Shown: positions 43,644 through 53,874, counted from the first letter of the stretch. The stretch: 64,000 nt of DNA from an uncultured Sphingomonadaceae bacterium (GCA_947494305.1 CANLUL010000001.1:930001-994000); one strand, 5' to 3'. Translations and numbers: made by a program. The notes: generated from the sequence alone by a model not told the origin.

Positions 43644-45127
43644 TGGCGAACATTCAGGATTTGGGCATTGCCGGTATTCGCGGTGGAATTGATAGCGGTG
43701 CATTTACTGCCGTCGAAGTTGCGGAAACGTTTATCGATCGTGTCAGTGCGGCTAAACCGCTCAACGCTTTTTTGGTGGAAACACCCGATCATGCGCTAAC
43801 TGCTGCCAAAGCTGCTGATGAAGCAAAGGCCAAAGGCGAAACTCTGGGCAAGATGGCCGGTGTTCCTATCGGAATGAAGGATCTTTTCTGCACCGAAGGC
43901 GTCCCAACGACAGCGGCTAGTGGGATATTGGAAGGTTTCGTTCCGCAATATGAATCAACGGTTTCCGCCAATCTGTTTAAGAACGGCGCCGGGATGCTGG
44001 GTAAGCTGAACCTCGATCAGTTCGCCATGGGCTCGTCCAATGAGACAAGCGCTTTTGGCAATGTGATTTCGCCTTGGCGCCGCAACGATGGCGGCAACAC
44101 AGATATTACGCCAGGTGGCTCCTCGGGAGGCAGTGCTGCGGCAGTTGCTGGCAGAATTGCTCCGGCGGCAACTGGTACCGATACTGGTGGTTCGATACGT
44201 CAACCAGCAGCCTTCGCTGGAATTACCGGATTCAAACCGACATATGGGCGTTGTTCGCGCTGGGGCACAATTGCCTTTGCCAGTTCGCTTGATCAGGCAG
44301 GGTCCATGGCTCATGATACCCGGGATTGTGCGATCATGCTCGAAGCGATGGCCGGATTTGATGTGAAGGATTCGACTTCTCTTGATTTACCCGTTCCAGA
44401 TTGGGAAGCGGCGTTGAACAGTGATCTCAAAGGTAAACGCATTGGTATTCCTAAGGAATATCGGGTGGATAATATGCCGTCCGAGATTGATGCGCTTTGG
44501 CAACAGGGCATTGCATGGATGAAGGACGCCGGAGCGACGATTGTTGATGTCTCGCTCCCACACACAAAATATGCACTACCTGCTTACTATATTATCGCTC
44601 CAGCAGAGGCGTCATCCAACCTCGCGCGCTATGATGGCGTGCGATACGGTAAACGCGATCTGCCGGATGGGGCAGGGTTGCAGGATATGTATGCGGCGAC
44701 TCGTGAAGCTGGTTTTGGTGATGAAGTAAAGCGCCGGATCATGATCGGCACTTATGTGCTCTCTGCAGGCTATTATGACGCGTATTATACGCAGGCGCAA
44801 AAAGTGCGCACCTTGATTTCTCAGGATTTCGACAAAGCATGGGAGCAATGTGATCTGTTGCTGACCCCAACCGCGCCAAGTGCGGCCTTTGGTTTGGGCG
44901 AAAAAAGTGATGATCCGCTGGCAATGTATTTGAACGATGTGTTCACCGTTCCGAGTTCGCTTGCTGGATTGCCGGCGATGTCGGTTCCCGCGGGATTGGA
45001 CGGGCAGGGGCTTCCTCTGGGATTGCAGGTAATCGGTAAAGCTCTGGATGAGCAAAACGTATTTAACGCTGGCCTAGCATTGGAAGAACGGGCCGGATTT
45101 GTAGCGAAGCCGGAGCAGTGGTGGTGA
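43643..45127 (+). CDS. gatA: Asp/Glu-tRNA amidotransferase subunit A
   Basis: This 494-residue amidase releases ammonia from glutamine for the GatB active site. The Ser-cisSer-Lys triad is visible: Lys in [11 protein letters not shown] near 77, [15 protein letters not shown] near 153 and [14 protein letters not shown] near 176. It sits between gatC and gatB with one-base overlap and two-base gap, so the three subunits are made together. Presence of GatCAB implies that Gln and/or Asn tRNAs are charged indirectly in this organism. Confidence 0.97.
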   Translation: MANIQDLGIAGIRGGIDSGAFTAVEVAETFIDRVSAAKPLNAFLVETPDHALTAAKAADEAKAKGETLGKMAGVPIGMKDLFCTEGVPTTAASGILEGFVPQYESTVSANLFKNGAGMLGKLNLDQFAMGSSNETSAFGNVISPWRRNDGGNTDITPGGSSGGSAAAVAGRIAPAATGTDTGGSIRQPAAFAGITGFKPTYGRCSRWGTIAFASSLDQAGSMAHDTRDCAIMLEAMAGFDVKDSTSLDLPVPDWEAALNSDLKGKRIGIPKEYRVDNMPSEIDALWQQGIAWMKDAGATIVDVSLPHTKYALPAYYIIAPAEASSNLARYDGVRYGKRDLPDGAGLQDMYAATREAGFGDEVKRRIMIGTYVLSAGYYDAYYTQAQKVRTLISQDFDKAWEQCDLLLTPTAPSAAFGLGEKSDDPLAMYLNDVFTVPSSLAGLPAMSVPAGLDGQGLPLGLQVIGKALDEQNVFNAGLALEERAGFVAKPEQWW

Positions 45128-45129
45128 GT

Positions 45130-46617
45130 ATGACTGAATCAACATATCGTATCCAGGGAGCGACTGGCGAATGGGAAGTCGTAATCGGCCTTGAAGTCCA
45201 TGCGCAAATTACATCCAACGCCAAACTATTCTCCGGCGCGGCGACTGATTTTGGCGCTGAGCCGAATACGCAGGTAAGCCTGGTGGACGCCGCCATGCCC
45301 GGCATGCTGCCAACGTTAAACGGCGAATGCGTTCGTCAGGCGGTGCGCACAGGTCTCGCGATCAATGCCAAGATCAACAAGTACTCGCGTTTTGATCGGA
45401 AGAATTATTTCTACGCGGATTTACCGCAAGGTTATCAGATTTCTCAGCTTTATCACCCGATTGTCGGTGAGGGCGTGATCCAGATTTCTCTGGATGATAA
45501 AGACCCTGATGCGCATGGCAAGGCGATCGGCGTTGAACGCATCCATATTGAGCAGGACGCCGGAAAATTGATGCATGATCAGCATCCGACCATGTCCTAT
45601 GTCGATCTTAATCGATGCGGTGTGGCGCTGATGGAGATTGTATCGATGCCAGACATGGCTTCTCCCAAGGAAGCAGCGGCCTATGTCCGCAAGTTAAGAT
45701 CAATCCTACGTTACGTTGGCAGCTGTGACGGCAATATGGAACAGGGATCCATGCGCGCCGATGTTAATGTAAGTGTCCGCAAGCCGGGTGACGAGTTGGG
45801 CATCCGAACCGAGACAAAGAACGTAAACTCGATGCGTTTCATTCAGCAAGTTATTGAATATGAGGCTCAGCGTCAGGTTGATGTGATTGAAGATGGTGGC
45901 ACGATAGTTCAAGAAACGCGCCTTTTTGATACGGAGAAAGGTGAAACCCGTTCAATGCGTTCCAAAGAAGACGCGCACGATTACCGCTATTTCCCTGACC
46001 CAGACTTACTGCCACTTGAACTGGAAGATGATTTTATCTTCGACTGCAAAGCCAGCCTACCCGAGCTTCCCGATGAGAAACGGGCGCGATATAAAACGGT
46101 GCTTGGCCTGAGCGCTTATAACGCGGCGGTTTTGACAGCGGAGCATGAAACCGCGATTTGGTTTGAAGAACTTTTGGATACCACCGACAAACCGGAAAAA
46201 ATAGCAAGTAGCGCAGCTAACTGGATGATGTCCGAATTGTTTGGCGCGCTTAACAATATGGGTAAGTCCATAGAAGAAAGCCCGGTATCTCCGGCTGAAG
46301 CGGCGGAACTACTCGGTCTGATTGCTGATGGTACTATTTCTGGCAAAATTGCCAAACAGGTCTTCGAAATCATGTTGGAAACTGGCGACGGTGCCGCAAA
46401 AATCGTCGAAGAGAAAGGTTTGAAGCAAGAATCTGACACTGGCGCGATTGAAAAAGTAATAGCTGAGGTAATCGCCGCCAATGAGGATAAGGTCGAGCAA
46501 TATCGCGGTGGTAAGGACAAGCTTTTTGGATTCTTTGTCGGTCAAACGATGAAGGCAATGCAAGGCAAAGCCAACCCACAAGTGGTAAATGAGCTGCTAA
46601 AGCAGAAATTGGGGTAA
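45130..46617 (+). CDS. gatB: Asp/Glu-tRNA amidotransferase subunit B
   Basis: This 495-residue subunit carries the kinase/amidotransferase site and the tRNA-binding tail. The start [20 protein letters not shown], the [15 protein letters not shown] block near 210 and the C-terminal YqeY-like tail ([16 protein letters not shown]) are diagnostic. ATG 45130 is preferred to the GTG at 45118, which lies in the end of gatA. tRNA-Leu follows downstream. Confidence 0.97.
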   Translation: MTESTYRIQGATGEWEVVIGLEVHAQITSNAKLFSGAATDFGAEPNTQVSLVDAAMPGMLPTLNGECVRQAVRTGLAINAKINKYSRFDRKNYFYADLPQGYQISQLYHPIVGEGVIQISLDDKDPDAHGKAIGVERIHIEQDAGKLMHDQHPTMSYVDLNRCGVALMEIVSMPDMASPKEAAAYVRKLRSILRYVGSCDGNMEQGSMRADVNVSVRKPGDELGIRTETKNVNSMRFIQQVIEYEAQRQVDVIEDGGTIVQETRLFDTEKGETRSMRSKEDAHDYRYFPDPDLLPLELEDDFIFDCKASLPELPDEKRARYKTVLGLSAYNAAVLTAEHETAIWFEELLDTTDKPEKIASSAANWMMSELFGALNNMGKSIEESPVSPAEAAELLGLIADGTISGKIAKQVFEIMLETGDGAAKIVEEKGLKQESDTGAIEKVIAEVIAANEDKVEQYRGGKDKLFGFFVGQTMKAMQGKANPQVVNELLKQKLG

Positions 46618-46706
46618 TTCTGTAACAAAGCCCACTTGCCCTTTGATTGGCTTTCCGCTAGGCGCGCGTGTCAATCGAACTTCGGTAGATTTTAAGGCGT
46701 TCTGAT

Positions 46707-46791
46707 GCGGGCGTGGCGGAATTGGTAGACGCGCTGGTTTTAGGTACCAGTATCTTCGGATGTGGGGGTTCAAGTCCCTTCGCCCGCACCA
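46707..46791 (+). tRNA. tRNA-Leu (UAG)
   Basis: A complete 85-nt class II tRNA with long variable arm and encoded CCA. The acceptor stem is GCGGGCG/CGCCCGC. The anticodon stem CTGGT/ACCAG encloses loop TTTAGGT with anticodon TAG, which reads CUA and other CUN leucine codons. The T arm is GGGGGTTCAAGTCCC. Confidence 0.97.
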
Positions 46792-46842
46792 TAACGCCTT
46801 AGAATTTAACCAAAATACATACATAAAGGCATAGCAAAGAAC

Positions 46843-48402
46843 ATGCAGATTGTTGAAACGCTGAACGAAGGGCTGAAACGCGCTTACGAAATCAAAATCA
46901 CCGCGAAGGACATCGAATCCCGTGTTGATGCTGAGGTTAAGAAAGTTGCGCCTCAGGTTAATATGCCCGGTTTTCGCAAGGGTAAGGTTCCAGCGAACCT
47001 CGTTCGCAAGATGCATGGGGAAGCTATTACGCAAGACGTTGTAAACACAACGATTCAGGAAAGCGTTCAAAAAACGATTGAAGACAATAAATTGCGTCCG
47101 GCGATGCAACCTTCCGTCGATTCAAAAGATGGCAGGGAAATCGATCCGAAAACTGGCAAAGATATTGAACTGGCCGTTACTTTGGAAGTACTTCCAGATG
47201 TTCCGACGCCGTCAATTGATGGCTTGAAGCTCGAACGCCTTCAAGTTGAAGCTGACGAAAAGACAGTTGATGAGCAGCTACAAAAGTTCGCTGAGAGTCA
47301 GAAACAGTTCGAAACGGCCGCAAAGAGCTACAAAGCAAAAATTGGCGATCAATGTCTTATTGATTTTGAAGGCAAAGTCGATGGCGTGCCATTTGAAGGC
47401 GGCAAAGGCGAAAGCATGGCGATTGAGCTTGGCTCAGGCCGCCTGATTCCTGGATTTGAAGATCAACTCGTTGGCAAAAAAGCCAATGATGAAGTGCTTG
47501 TTAAAGTGACTTTCCCGGATGATTACAATGTCGAAGATCTAAAGGGAAAAGACGCAACCTTTGATGTTGTGATTGGCGAAGTTCAGAAGCCGAAAGAAGC
47601 TAAGGCCGATGATGAAATGGCCAAGAGCATGGGGCTTGAAGGTCTCGATCAGCTGAAAGAACTGCTGAAAGGCCAAGTCGAACAAGAACTTAACGGTCTG
47701 ACTCGAACTCATATGAAGCGCAAGTTGCTCGATCAACTGGCCGATAGCCATGATTTTGAAGTTCCTCCCACGATGGTGGAAGCAGAGTTCAATCAGATCT
47801 GGCAACAGTTGGAACAAGAAGCGGCTCAGGAAGAAGATCCCGAAGCTGCAAAGAAAGAAATGGAAGACGAAAAAGACGAATATCGCGATATTGCGGTTCG
47901 TCGTGTTCGTCTTGGCTTGCTGCTCTCTGAAATTGGCCAAGCCAATGGCGTTGAGATCAATCAGCAGGAAATGTCTATGTTGATCCAGCAGGCGGCGCAG
48001 CAATATCGTGAAGAAGATCGTCAGCGTTTTGTTGAATATATTCAGCAGGACCAAATGGCAGCCGCACAGCTTCGAGCACCTATGTACGAAGATAAAGTGG
48101 TCGACTATTTGTTCGAGAACGCAGACATTACCGATAAGAAGGTAACGCGCGAAGAGTTGGAAGCTGCGATTGAGGCGGAAGACGAAGCGGAAGCTAAGCC
48201 TGCAGCTAACAAAAAAGCGCCAGCCAAAAAGAAAGCTGCTGCCAAAAAACCTGCAGCTAAGAAGGCTTCGGCCAAGAAAGCGCCCGCTGAAAAGGCACCT
48301 GCCAAAAAAGCTACGGCTAAGAAGCCAGCTGCTAAAAAGCCGGCAGCGAAGAAAGCTCCCGCAAAAAAACCGGCCGCCAAAAAGGCACCGGCTAAGAAAT
48401 AA
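46843..48402 (+). CDS. tig: trigger factor with Lys/Ala-rich C-terminal tail
   Basis: This 519-residue ribosome-bound chaperone and prolyl isomerase has the ribosome-binding signature [14 protein letters not shown] near 45. The FKBP domain spans about 160-245 ([20 protein letters not shown]), followed by the C-terminal chaperone domain. From about residue 452 it ends in 68 residues that are almost only Lys, Ala and Pro ([15 protein letters not shown]-type repeats), like eukaryotic H1 or bacterial AlgP tails. That tail could bind rRNA, DNA or anionic membrane. It is co-directional with clpP and clpX but separated by the opposing ClpP paralogue. Confidence 0.96.
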   Translation: MQIVETLNEGLKRAYEIKITAKDIESRVDAEVKKVAPQVNMPGFRKGKVPANLVRKMHGEAITQDVVNTTIQESVQKTIEDNKLRPAMQPSVDSKDGREIDPKTGKDIELAVTLEVLPDVPTPSIDGLKLERLQVEADEKTVDEQLQKFAESQKQFETAAKSYKAKIGDQCLIDFEGKVDGVPFEGGKGESMAIELGSGRLIPGFEDQLVGKKANDEVLVKVTFPDDYNVEDLKGKDATFDVVIGEVQKPKEAKADDEMAKSMGLEGLDQLKELLKGQVEQELNGLTRTHMKRKLLDQLADSHDFEVPPTMVEAEFNQIWQQLEQEAAQEEDPEAAKKEMEDEKDEYRDIAVRRVRLGLLLSEIGQANGVEINQQEMSMLIQQAAQQYREEDRQRFVEYIQQDQMAAAQLRAPMYEDKVVDYLFENADITDKKVTREELEAAIEAEDEAEAKPAANKKAPAKKKAAAKKPAAKKASAKKAPAEKAPAKKATAKKPAAKKPAAKKAPAKKPAAKKAPAKK

Positions 48403-48410
48403 TCATTCTA

Positions 48411-48449
48411 CTATTGGCCGGAACAAAACAAACTGCTCCGGCCAAATAG
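48411..48449. terminator. bidirectional terminator between tig and the ClpP paralogue
   Basis: CTATTGGCCGGA and TCCGGCCAAATAG form a 12-bp stem with one bulged base. On the plus strand it is followed by ATTATATTTTTA. The convergent gene stops at 48451, so both transcripts may end here. Confidence 0.85.
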
Positions 48450-48450
48450 A

Positions 48451-49050
48451 TTATATTTTTACTTCACTCGCTGAATTGATGACGGTGCCAAGGATGCCAT
48501 ATTCTTTGGCTTCCTCCGTGCTCATCCAGTAATCGCGATCAATATCTTTGAGTACGCGATCGAGCTTTTGACCCGTTGCCTTTGCAATTTTCTCGGCAAT
48601 CCGGGTTCGCATTTTGACAATTTCCTCGGCCTGAATAGCGATATCGGACGCTTTACCGCCAGCACCGCCAGAAGGTTGGTGGATCAGGAAGCGCGTGTTG
48701 GGCATGCAAAAACGATGCTTCTTATCAACGCCCAAGAAAATATGTGTCGCTATACTGGCAACCCAACCGGTGCCTACGACTGCGACTGGTGATTCGATAT
48801 AATTGATCAGATCGTGAATCGTATCGCCCGATTCAACATGCCCGCCGGGAGAGTTGATCATCAACTTGATCGGATCGTGGCTAATCTGGTCTAGATAAAG
48901 CAATTGAATGGAAACACGCTCAGCCAGTTTTTGATCTACACCACCAAATATCATGACGGTGCGGGCTTCCATAAACTTGGTCAGCATTGCATTGGGAAGG
49001 CCGCTAGTCATTTCGTCATCGCCGTGATTGGTGATTATCTTGTCATTCAT
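48451..49050 (-). CDS. ClpP-like serine protease, divergent paralogue
   Basis: This 199-residue ClpP-fold protein keeps the catalytic residues: S99 in GWVASIATHIF, H124 in FLIHQPSGG and an Asp near 173 in DIDRDYWMSTEEAKEYG. It differs from standard ClpP around the nucleophile (VASIATHIFLG in place of [12 protein letters not shown]) and has a unique N-terminus, so it is a separate paralogue. ATG 49050 is chosen with GGAG 11 bases upstream; a GTG at 49062 overlaps that site. It is divergent from canonical clpP across 248 bases of gene-free DNA. It may form mixed or separate tetradecamers. Confidence 0.88.
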   Translation of the reverse strand: MNDKIITNHGDDEMTSGLPNAMLTKFMEARTVMIFGGVDQKLAERVSIQLLYLDQISHDPIKLMINSPGGHVESGDTIHDLINYIESPVAVVGTGWVASIATHIFLGVDKKHRFCMPNTRFLIHQPSGGAGGKASDIAIQAEEIVKMRTRIAEKIAKATGQKLDRVLKDIDRDYWMSTEEAKEYGILGTVINSASEVKI

Positions 49051-49298
49051 TGGTATTTCCACTCCGATAGATGGTTCTTGTTGGACCGCTGCCGATACGA
49101 ATTGGAAGCAGCTTTGGCATAGTATCTAGGGAGCGCATAACCTTGGTGCAATGGCCGTGTTCGGATCGCTGAGCCGGAAGTTACAAGATTGGAGGTTTTT
49201 CAGTTGAAATTGGTTCATTCAATATCGTTAAACCACTTGCACTATCCGGTGATAATACCGATGTAGTGCCGAAGCGAAAAACAGGATGATAAAAACTC

Positions 49299-49922
49299 AT
49301 GCATGATCCCATTACCGACGCGTTAATTCCTATGGTTGTTGAGCAATCCAACCGGGGTGAGCGTAGCTTTGATATTTTCTCACGTTTGTTGCGTGAACGA
49401 ATCGTATTCGTAACCGGGCCGGTTGAAGACGGCATGGCTTCGATCATCACGGCGCAGTTACTGTTTTTGGAATCAGAAAATCCGAAGAAAGATATCTATC
49501 TTTATATCAATTCGCCGGGAGGTGTTGTTACCGCGGGCATGGCGATCCATGATACGATGCAATATATACGTCCTCGAGTTGGGACGGTTTGCGTTGGGCA
49601 GGCGGCTTCTATGGGCAGTTTCCTTCTCGCTGCGGGCGAGCCTGGCATGCGGATGGCAACAGCCAACGCGCGGATCATGGTGCACCAACCTTCTGGCGGA
49701 GCACAGGGCATGGCGTCCGACATTGAAATTCAGGCGAAGGAAATTCTTCGGATTCGCAGTCGGATGAACGACCTTTATGTTAAATATACCGGCAAGAAAT
49801 TGAAGGAAATCGAAGAAGCCATGGACCGTGACACATTCCTGGAAGCCGACGAAGCCAAGGCTTTCGGATTGGTCGACGAAGTCTATGACAAACGCCCGGT
49901 TCCTACCGAAGATGATAAATAA
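49299..49922 (+). CDS. clpP: ATP-dependent Clp protease proteolytic subunit
   Basis: This 207-residue protease core has S104 in [17 protein letters not shown]129 in [18 protein letters not shown] and a conserved [19 protein letters not shown] with the acidic residue. It pairs with ClpX or ClpA to degrade tagged and misfolded proteins. The start fits [20 protein letters not shown], the usual alphaproteobacterial N-terminus. clpX follows after 137 bases. Confidence 0.97.
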   Translation: MHDPITDALIPMVVEQSNRGERSFDIFSRLLRERIVFVTGPVEDGMASIITAQLLFLESENPKKDIYLYINSPGGVVTAGMAIHDTMQYIRPRVGTVCVGQAASMGSFLLAAGEPGMRMATANARIMVHQPSGGAQGMASDIEIQAKEILRIRSRMNDLYVKYTGKKLKEIEEAMDRDTFLEADEAKAFGLVDEVYDKRPVPTEDDK

Positions 49923-50059
49923 GGCGTTAGCAGCACACTAAGCCAAATTTAAACCAGTTTTGGTACAGTTCTCGTTCAAGGCGCCGAGCGGATAAAAAAG
50001 CTGTGGCAATTTGTAATTTGCCGGTTAGATTGTTTCTGGCTGGTTTTTGAAGGATTATT

Positions 50060-51331
50060 ATGACGAAATTGACGGGATCTGATTCGAAGAGCACTTTATA
50101 TTGCTCGTTTTGCGGAAAATCCCAGCACGAAGTCCGGAAACTTATCGCCGGTCCTACCGTTTTTATCTGTGATGAATGCGTTGAACTTTGCAACGACATT
50201 ATTCGTGAAGAAACCAAGGGCGGTATCCCCGGCAAGAAGGATGGCGAAGTTCCTACACCGCAAGAAATCTGCGATGTGTTGAACGATTACGTGATTGGTC
50301 AGGATCGCGCAAAACGCGTTCTCTCGGTCGCTGTCCACAACCATTATAAACGTCTCAATCACGCTGCGAAATCCGGTGATATTGAACTGGCCAAATCAAA
50401 TATCTTGCTCGTTGGCCCGACCGGTTGCGGTAAGACGCTTCTGGCGCAAACCTTGGCAAAGACGTTTGATGTGCCGTTTACAATGGCCGATGCGACGACT
50501 CTCACAGAAGCCGGATATGTCGGTGAAGATGTCGAAAATATTATTCTGAAGTTGCTCCAGGCATCCGACTACAACGTCGAAAAGGCGCAACGCGGCATTG
50601 TTTATATCGATGAAATTGACAAAATCAGTCGCAAGGCAGAAAATCCATCGATCACCCGTGATGTGTCGGGTGAGGGTGTTCAACAGGCTTTACTGAAGCT
50701 GATGGAAGGCACAACTGCCAGTGTACCGCCACAAGGTGGCCGCAAGCATCCGCAACAGGAATTCCTGCAGGTGGATACGACCAATATCCTATTTATCTGT
50801 GGCGGTGCATTTGCCGGGTTGGAAAAGATCATTGGCGACCGTTTGGAAGGAAAATCCATCGGCTTCGGCGCGCATGTCGCGGCGCCAGAAGAAGCGAAGA
50901 TTGGCGAGTTACTGGCTCAAGGAGAGCCGGAAGACTTGTTGAAATTTGGCTTAATCCCAGAGTTCGTGGGCCGTTTACCGGTCATCGCTACCTTGGAAGA
51001 CCTGGATATCGACGCGTTGGTAACCATCCTTCAAGAACCTAAAAACGCGCTGGTGAAACAATATCGCAAGTTATTTGAGCTCGAAGATGTAGGGCTGACC
51101 TTTACCGATGATGCGCTTGTCGCGGTTGGCAAGAAGGCCATCGAACGCAAAACCGGTGCACGTGGCCTGCGGTCCATTGTCGAGAATATCCTGCTCGACA
51201 CAATGTTCGATTTGCCCGATTTCGAAGGCGTCGATGAGATTGTGATCGACAAGGATGTAGTAGCCGGCACGAAAGACCCGGTGAAGGTTATTGCGAAAAG
51301 CAGCAAGGCCAAAAAGGAAGACGCAGCTTAA
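50060..51331 (+). CDS. clpX: ATP-dependent Clp protease ATP-binding subunit ClpX
   Basis: This 423-residue AAA+ unfoldase begins with a zinc domain (C15, C18, C37, C40 in YCSFCGK and ICDECVELC). It has Walker [20 protein letters not shown] near 115, Walker [11 protein letters not shown], the [16 protein letters not shown] block and the GFGAHV pore region (IGFGAHVAA). It delivers substrates to ClpP. An ATG at 50060 follows GAAGG. It probably shares a transcript with clpP. Confidence 0.97.
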   Translation: MTKLTGSDSKSTLYCSFCGKSQHEVRKLIAGPTVFICDECVELCNDIIREETKGGIPGKKDGEVPTPQEICDVLNDYVIGQDRAKRVLSVAVHNHYKRLNHAAKSGDIELAKSNILLVGPTGCGKTLLAQTLAKTFDVPFTMADATTLTEAGYVGEDVENIILKLLQASDYNVEKAQRGIVYIDEIDKISRKAENPSITRDVSGEGVQQALLKLMEGTTASVPPQGGRKHPQQEFLQVDTTNILFICGGAFAGLEKIIGDRLEGKSIGFGAHVAAPEEAKIGELLAQGEPEDLLKFGLIPEFVGRLPVIATLEDLDIDALVTILQEPKNALVKQYRKLFELEDVGLTFTDDALVAVGKKAIERKTGARGLRSIVENILLDTMFDLPDFEGVDEIVIDKDVVAGTKDPVKVIAKSSKAKKEDAA

Positions 51332-51394
51332 ATCGCAATACTGAGACCAAATTGTCGCAGCAATTTTAGATCAGCTATCTATGTTGGCATTTAT

Positions 51395-51955
51395 CTAACA
51401 AACTCTTGCTCGAAGTAGAGCGGTAGCATCATCGTAATATTTCGCATTCCGATGGGTTCGGGCCATGAGTTGCGCTCCATCTACCAGGGCAAGGCAAGCA
51501 TTTGCTTCTGCCACCGGATCGCCGATATCTGCAATTGTACTATCAAGCAGGCCTAGTTCGAATGTGGCGGCCAGCCATTCAATATTGGTGTGATGGAAAA
51601 GGTCCAACTTACTGATCAGGTGCGTATCTGAACTCTGTTGATCAATGTTGAGAGCGATTGATAAGCAAATAGAATCACCTTCATTTAGTAACTCTCTTGT
51701 TTCTGCAATATATGCCAATAATCGTCCGCTAGCTGTTTCTTCATTGGCAGTTGTTTGATCTAAAAAAGAAAAAATCTTTTTGGAGTAATTTTCAAATATC
51801 TCATTGACGAGCTCTGACTTGGAGGAGAAATGATAATATAGACTTGATTTTTTAATGCCTACACTACCAGCGATCTCATCGATGCTAAAGCCATTGCTCC
51901 CCTTCTTGCGGATGGCTTGTTCGGCGGCGTCCATTATCTTAAATTTGGTGTTCAT
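51395..51955 (-). CDS. TetR-family transcriptional regulator
   Basis: This 186-residue protein has an N-terminal helix-turn-helix (FSIDEIAGSVGIKKSSLYYH followed by FSSKSELV) and a helical ligand-binding C-terminal region. It is divergent from the winged-helix gene at 52092, and an imperfect palindrome (ACCG-N6-CGGT) lies in the gap, the typical autoregulated arrangement. The ligand is unknown. Confidence 0.87.
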   Translation of the reverse strand: MNTKFKIMDAAEQAIRKKGSNGFSIDEIAGSVGIKKSSLYYHFSSKSELVNEIFENYSKKIFSFLDQTTANEETASGRLLAYIAETRELLNEGDSICLSIALNIDQQSSDTHLISKLDLFHHTNIEWLAATFELGLLDSTIADIGDPVAEANACLALVDGAQLMARTHRNAKYYDDATALLRARVC

Positions 51956-52042
51956 TCCGACCGCATAGCATCATGGCCGAGCAAAGCAAAATGTCGCTTT
52001 TATACTATAATTATAATTGCAAATGTCGGATTTGTGTAGACG

Positions 52043-52056
52043 ACCGTCCGTTCGGT
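52043..52056. promoter_or_regulatory. candidate TetR operator
   Basis: ACCGTCCGTTCGGT pairs at its outer four bases and centre. It sits between the divergent TetR and winged-helix genes, 36 bases before the latter's start. Confidence 0.4.
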
Positions 52057-52091
52057 AGGTAGAATTGAACACAGTCGACGAAGGTTTTGAT

Positions 52092-52550
52092 ATGTCTGAA
52101 GTAAGAGATTTATTTTTTAGTGACAGTAGACAAAAAGGCCACCAAGCAAATGCCTTGAAAACTGCAGGTCCCGCTATTGAACAAGTTACGGTATCTGACA
52201 GAAACCCCACCAAAACAGCTTCGTTGTTGTTGGAAATCCGAGCCGACCGAGTTGATCTTTTCGGCGATGGTAAACACCAGATAGATGACATCTCTTTTCA
52301 TATCATGCTTGATTTGATGGTATCGGAGAGCAACAAAAGATCAATCAGCATGCAAGACCTGGCAAAGGCTCACAAAGTCGGATTGAGCACGATGCTTAGA
52401 TATGCGGATTACTTGGCCAGCATTGGAATGGTTGAAAAAGACAAGAATGTCGAAAACCTGGACCAATCCTTCTTGAAATTGACAAAGCGGGGGTTGAACC
52501 TTTGCAATACTGCCTTGATCAAGGTTGAACAGAGGCTTGCTAATTTTTGA
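52092..52550 (+). CDS. putative winged-helix (MarR-like) protein
   Basis: This 152-residue protein has a C-terminal helix-turn-helix-like region: RSISMQDLAKAHKVGLSTML, then RYADYLASIGMVEKDKNVEN (wing) and LTKRGLNLC. The N-terminal half is polar with no recognised domain. It looks like a DNA-binding protein with MarR-type topology, perhaps controlled by the divergent TetR protein. ATG 52092 has GAAGG eight bases upstream; a TTG at 52065 is less likely. Function unknown. Confidence 0.65.
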   Translation: MSEVRDLFFSDSRQKGHQANALKTAGPAIEQVTVSDRNPTKTASLLLEIRADRVDLFGDGKHQIDDISFHIMLDLMVSESNKRSISMQDLAKAHKVGLSTMLRYADYLASIGMVEKDKNVENLDQSFLKLTKRGLNLCNTALIKVEQRLANF

Positions 52551-52569
52551 ATCAGATACCGTGCAGAGT

Positions 52570-52743
52570 TTATTGTTCTTCTGTTGGGCTGCTCGATCTA
52601 TCTACATTTGATAGATTGCAAAGATCAACGATCGCATGATCAATGTGGATTGCAGCAAATTTTGCATCTAATTTATCTAGCTGAGATAAAGTCTGTTCAA
52701 GCTGATCTATAATGCATCGGATGGTATCAGTATCTTGTTTCAT
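52570..52743 (-). CDS. 57-residue small helical protein
   Basis: ATG at 52743 opens a frame of 57 residues ending at 52570. It has a heptad-like helix (IIDQLEQTLSQLDKLDAKFA) then AIHIDHAIVDLCNLSNV and a polar tail. The HIDxAI element recalls small proteins seen in sphingomonads, from memory only. There is no strong ribosome site. It converges with the winged-helix gene. The remaining gap 52744-52915 holds no further gene that I can see. Confidence 0.5.
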   Translation of the reverse strand: MKQDTDTIRCIIDQLEQTLSQLDKLDAKFAAIHIDHAIVDLCNLSNVDRSSSPTEEQ

Positions 52744-52915
52744 TGGACTTGAAAAATCCTCGCAACTCCGATGTGCTTCTCATTCCGAATAACGCTCAGT
52801 TGGGCTAACTGATGCGATATGTCAAATTATTGACTGGAATGGGATACCGTCAATGCATCTTGTTAGCCTCATAACCTTTACTGTTTCCATGGCATTCAAA
52901 GTCGGTTGAGAGGTT

Positions 52916-53581
52916 TCACTGATAAATACACCCATCTAACTTGTCCCGCTTGACCACATTGATCCGGGCGGCAATCGTATTGCCATAGCGCGCAGTAAAG
53001 CCGCTGGCGCCGTTTACAGCGCGCTTCTTTGGTAAGGGCAGGGCTGCAGCTATTCTGGCCGCTTCTATCCGAGTTAAATCCTTCGCATCCTTATTGAAAT
53101 AACGCTGCGCGCCGGCCTGTACACCATAGGTGCCGATGCCGGTCTCAGCAATATTGAGATAGACCTCCATGATCCGTTTCTTGCTCCAGATCGTCTCGAT
53201 CAGGAAGGTGAAATAGGCCTCTAGACTTTTGCGGAAATAGCCTCCGCCTTGCCATAGAAAGGCATTTTTGGCGACTTGCTGCGAAATAGTGGAGCCGCCT
53301 CTGATACGGCCACCCTGGGCATTGCGCTTAATTGCTTCCTGAATGGCCTCGGCATCAAAACCGTCATGGGTGCAAAACTTGCTATCCTCTGCCGCGATCA
53401 CCGCGCGGGCCATGTTGGGCGAGATATCGGAAAAACTTGTCCAGTCTTTGGTGATGCTGTTCTCATCCATCACCATTGTAGCGGTGATTGGTGGCGGCAT
53501 GATGGCGTATATCCCGACCCACGTGATGGTGATCAGCACGAAATAGAGAGCGAATTTGAAGAGGAACTTTATGAGCCGCAT
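52916..53581 (-). CDS. mtgA: monofunctional peptidoglycan glycosyltransferase
   Basis: This 221-residue inner-membrane enzyme polymerises lipid II into glycan strands. One transmembrane helix spans about residues 8-28. GT51 motifs follow: AEDSKFCTHDGFDAEAI with catalytic E65, GGSTISQQVAKNAFLW near 95 and KKRIMEVYLNIAETG with the second Glu near 140. Length matches the MtgA family. It may follow rpoH on the same strand but is separated from it by about 290 bases of palindromic repeats. Confidence 0.95.
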   Translation of the reverse strand: MRLIKFLFKFALYFVLITITWVGIYAIMPPPITATMVMDENSITKDWTSFSDISPNMARAVIAAEDSKFCTHDGFDAEAIQEAIKRNAQGGRIRGGSTISQQVAKNAFLWQGGGYFRKSLEAYFTFLIETIWSKKRIMEVYLNIAETGIGTYGVQAGAQRYFNKDAKDLTRIEAARIAAALPLPKKRAVNGASGFTARYGNTIAARINVVKRDKLDGCIYQ

Positions 53582-53615
53582 GGGGTAGGTCTAGTGGTGC
53601 GCACGCGCTTTGTCA

Positions 53616-53653
53616 TCCCCGCTAACCGAAGGCCACTGCAGGTAACGCGGGGA
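53616..53653. repeat. palindrome with CCCCGC arms
   Basis: TCCCCGC (53616-53622) and GCGGGGA (53647-53653) are reverse complements around a 24-base spacer. The left edge GTCATCCCCGC resembles the 53766-53788 element, so the two may be a degenerate repeat family. Confidence 0.6.
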
Positions 53654-53670
53654 CCTTGTTAAAAGGAAAC

Positions 53671-53736
53671 TCGCACGAAGACACAAAGCCACCAAGGATA
53701 AACGCAATTTCTTAGTGCCTTCGTATCTTTGTGCGA
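53671..53736. repeat. imperfect 18-bp inverted repeat (ACGAAG type)
   Basis: TCGCACGAAGACACAAAG (53671-53688) and CTTCGTATCTTTGTGCGA (53719-53736) match as inverted repeats at 15 of 18 positions around a 30-base loop. Repeats with CACGAAGNCAC elements are common in sphingomonad and other proteobacterial intergenic DNA. Confidence 0.75.
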
Positions 53737-53765
53737 ACATTGATTTTGCAGAAAGCAAAAACTGA

Positions 53766-53788
53766 GTCCCCGCTTTCGCGGGAATGAC
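53766..53788. repeat. REP-like element (CCCGC-tttc-GCGGG)
   Basis: GTCCCCGCTTTCGCGGGAAT is a tight hairpin with a TTTC loop, followed by GACG. It is a widely dispersed bacterial intergenic repeat of the CCCGCGAAAGCGGG class. Confidence 0.8.
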
Positions 53789-53814
53789 GACTAAAGAATT
53801 GCTGGAAACACAAA

Positions 53815-53850
53815 ATATCCTCTCCCCCCTTTGAATGGGGGAGAGGATAT
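53815..53850 (-). terminator. strong hairpin after rpoH, probable terminator
   Basis: ATATCCTCTCCCCC and GGGGGAGAGGATAT form a perfect 14-bp stem with an 8-base loop. On the minus strand it lies 24 bases after the rpoH stop and is followed by TTTTG. Confidence 0.8.
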
Positions 53851-53874
53851 ATATCCAATTTTTTAAGGTGTGAG

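Noticed and set aside
48105-48380. Ala/Phe/Gly-rich hydrophobic frame opposite the end of tig
   Set aside because: It mirrors the Lys/Ala codon repeats of the trigger-factor tail; hydrophobicity is an artefact of reading AAG/GCN on the other strand.
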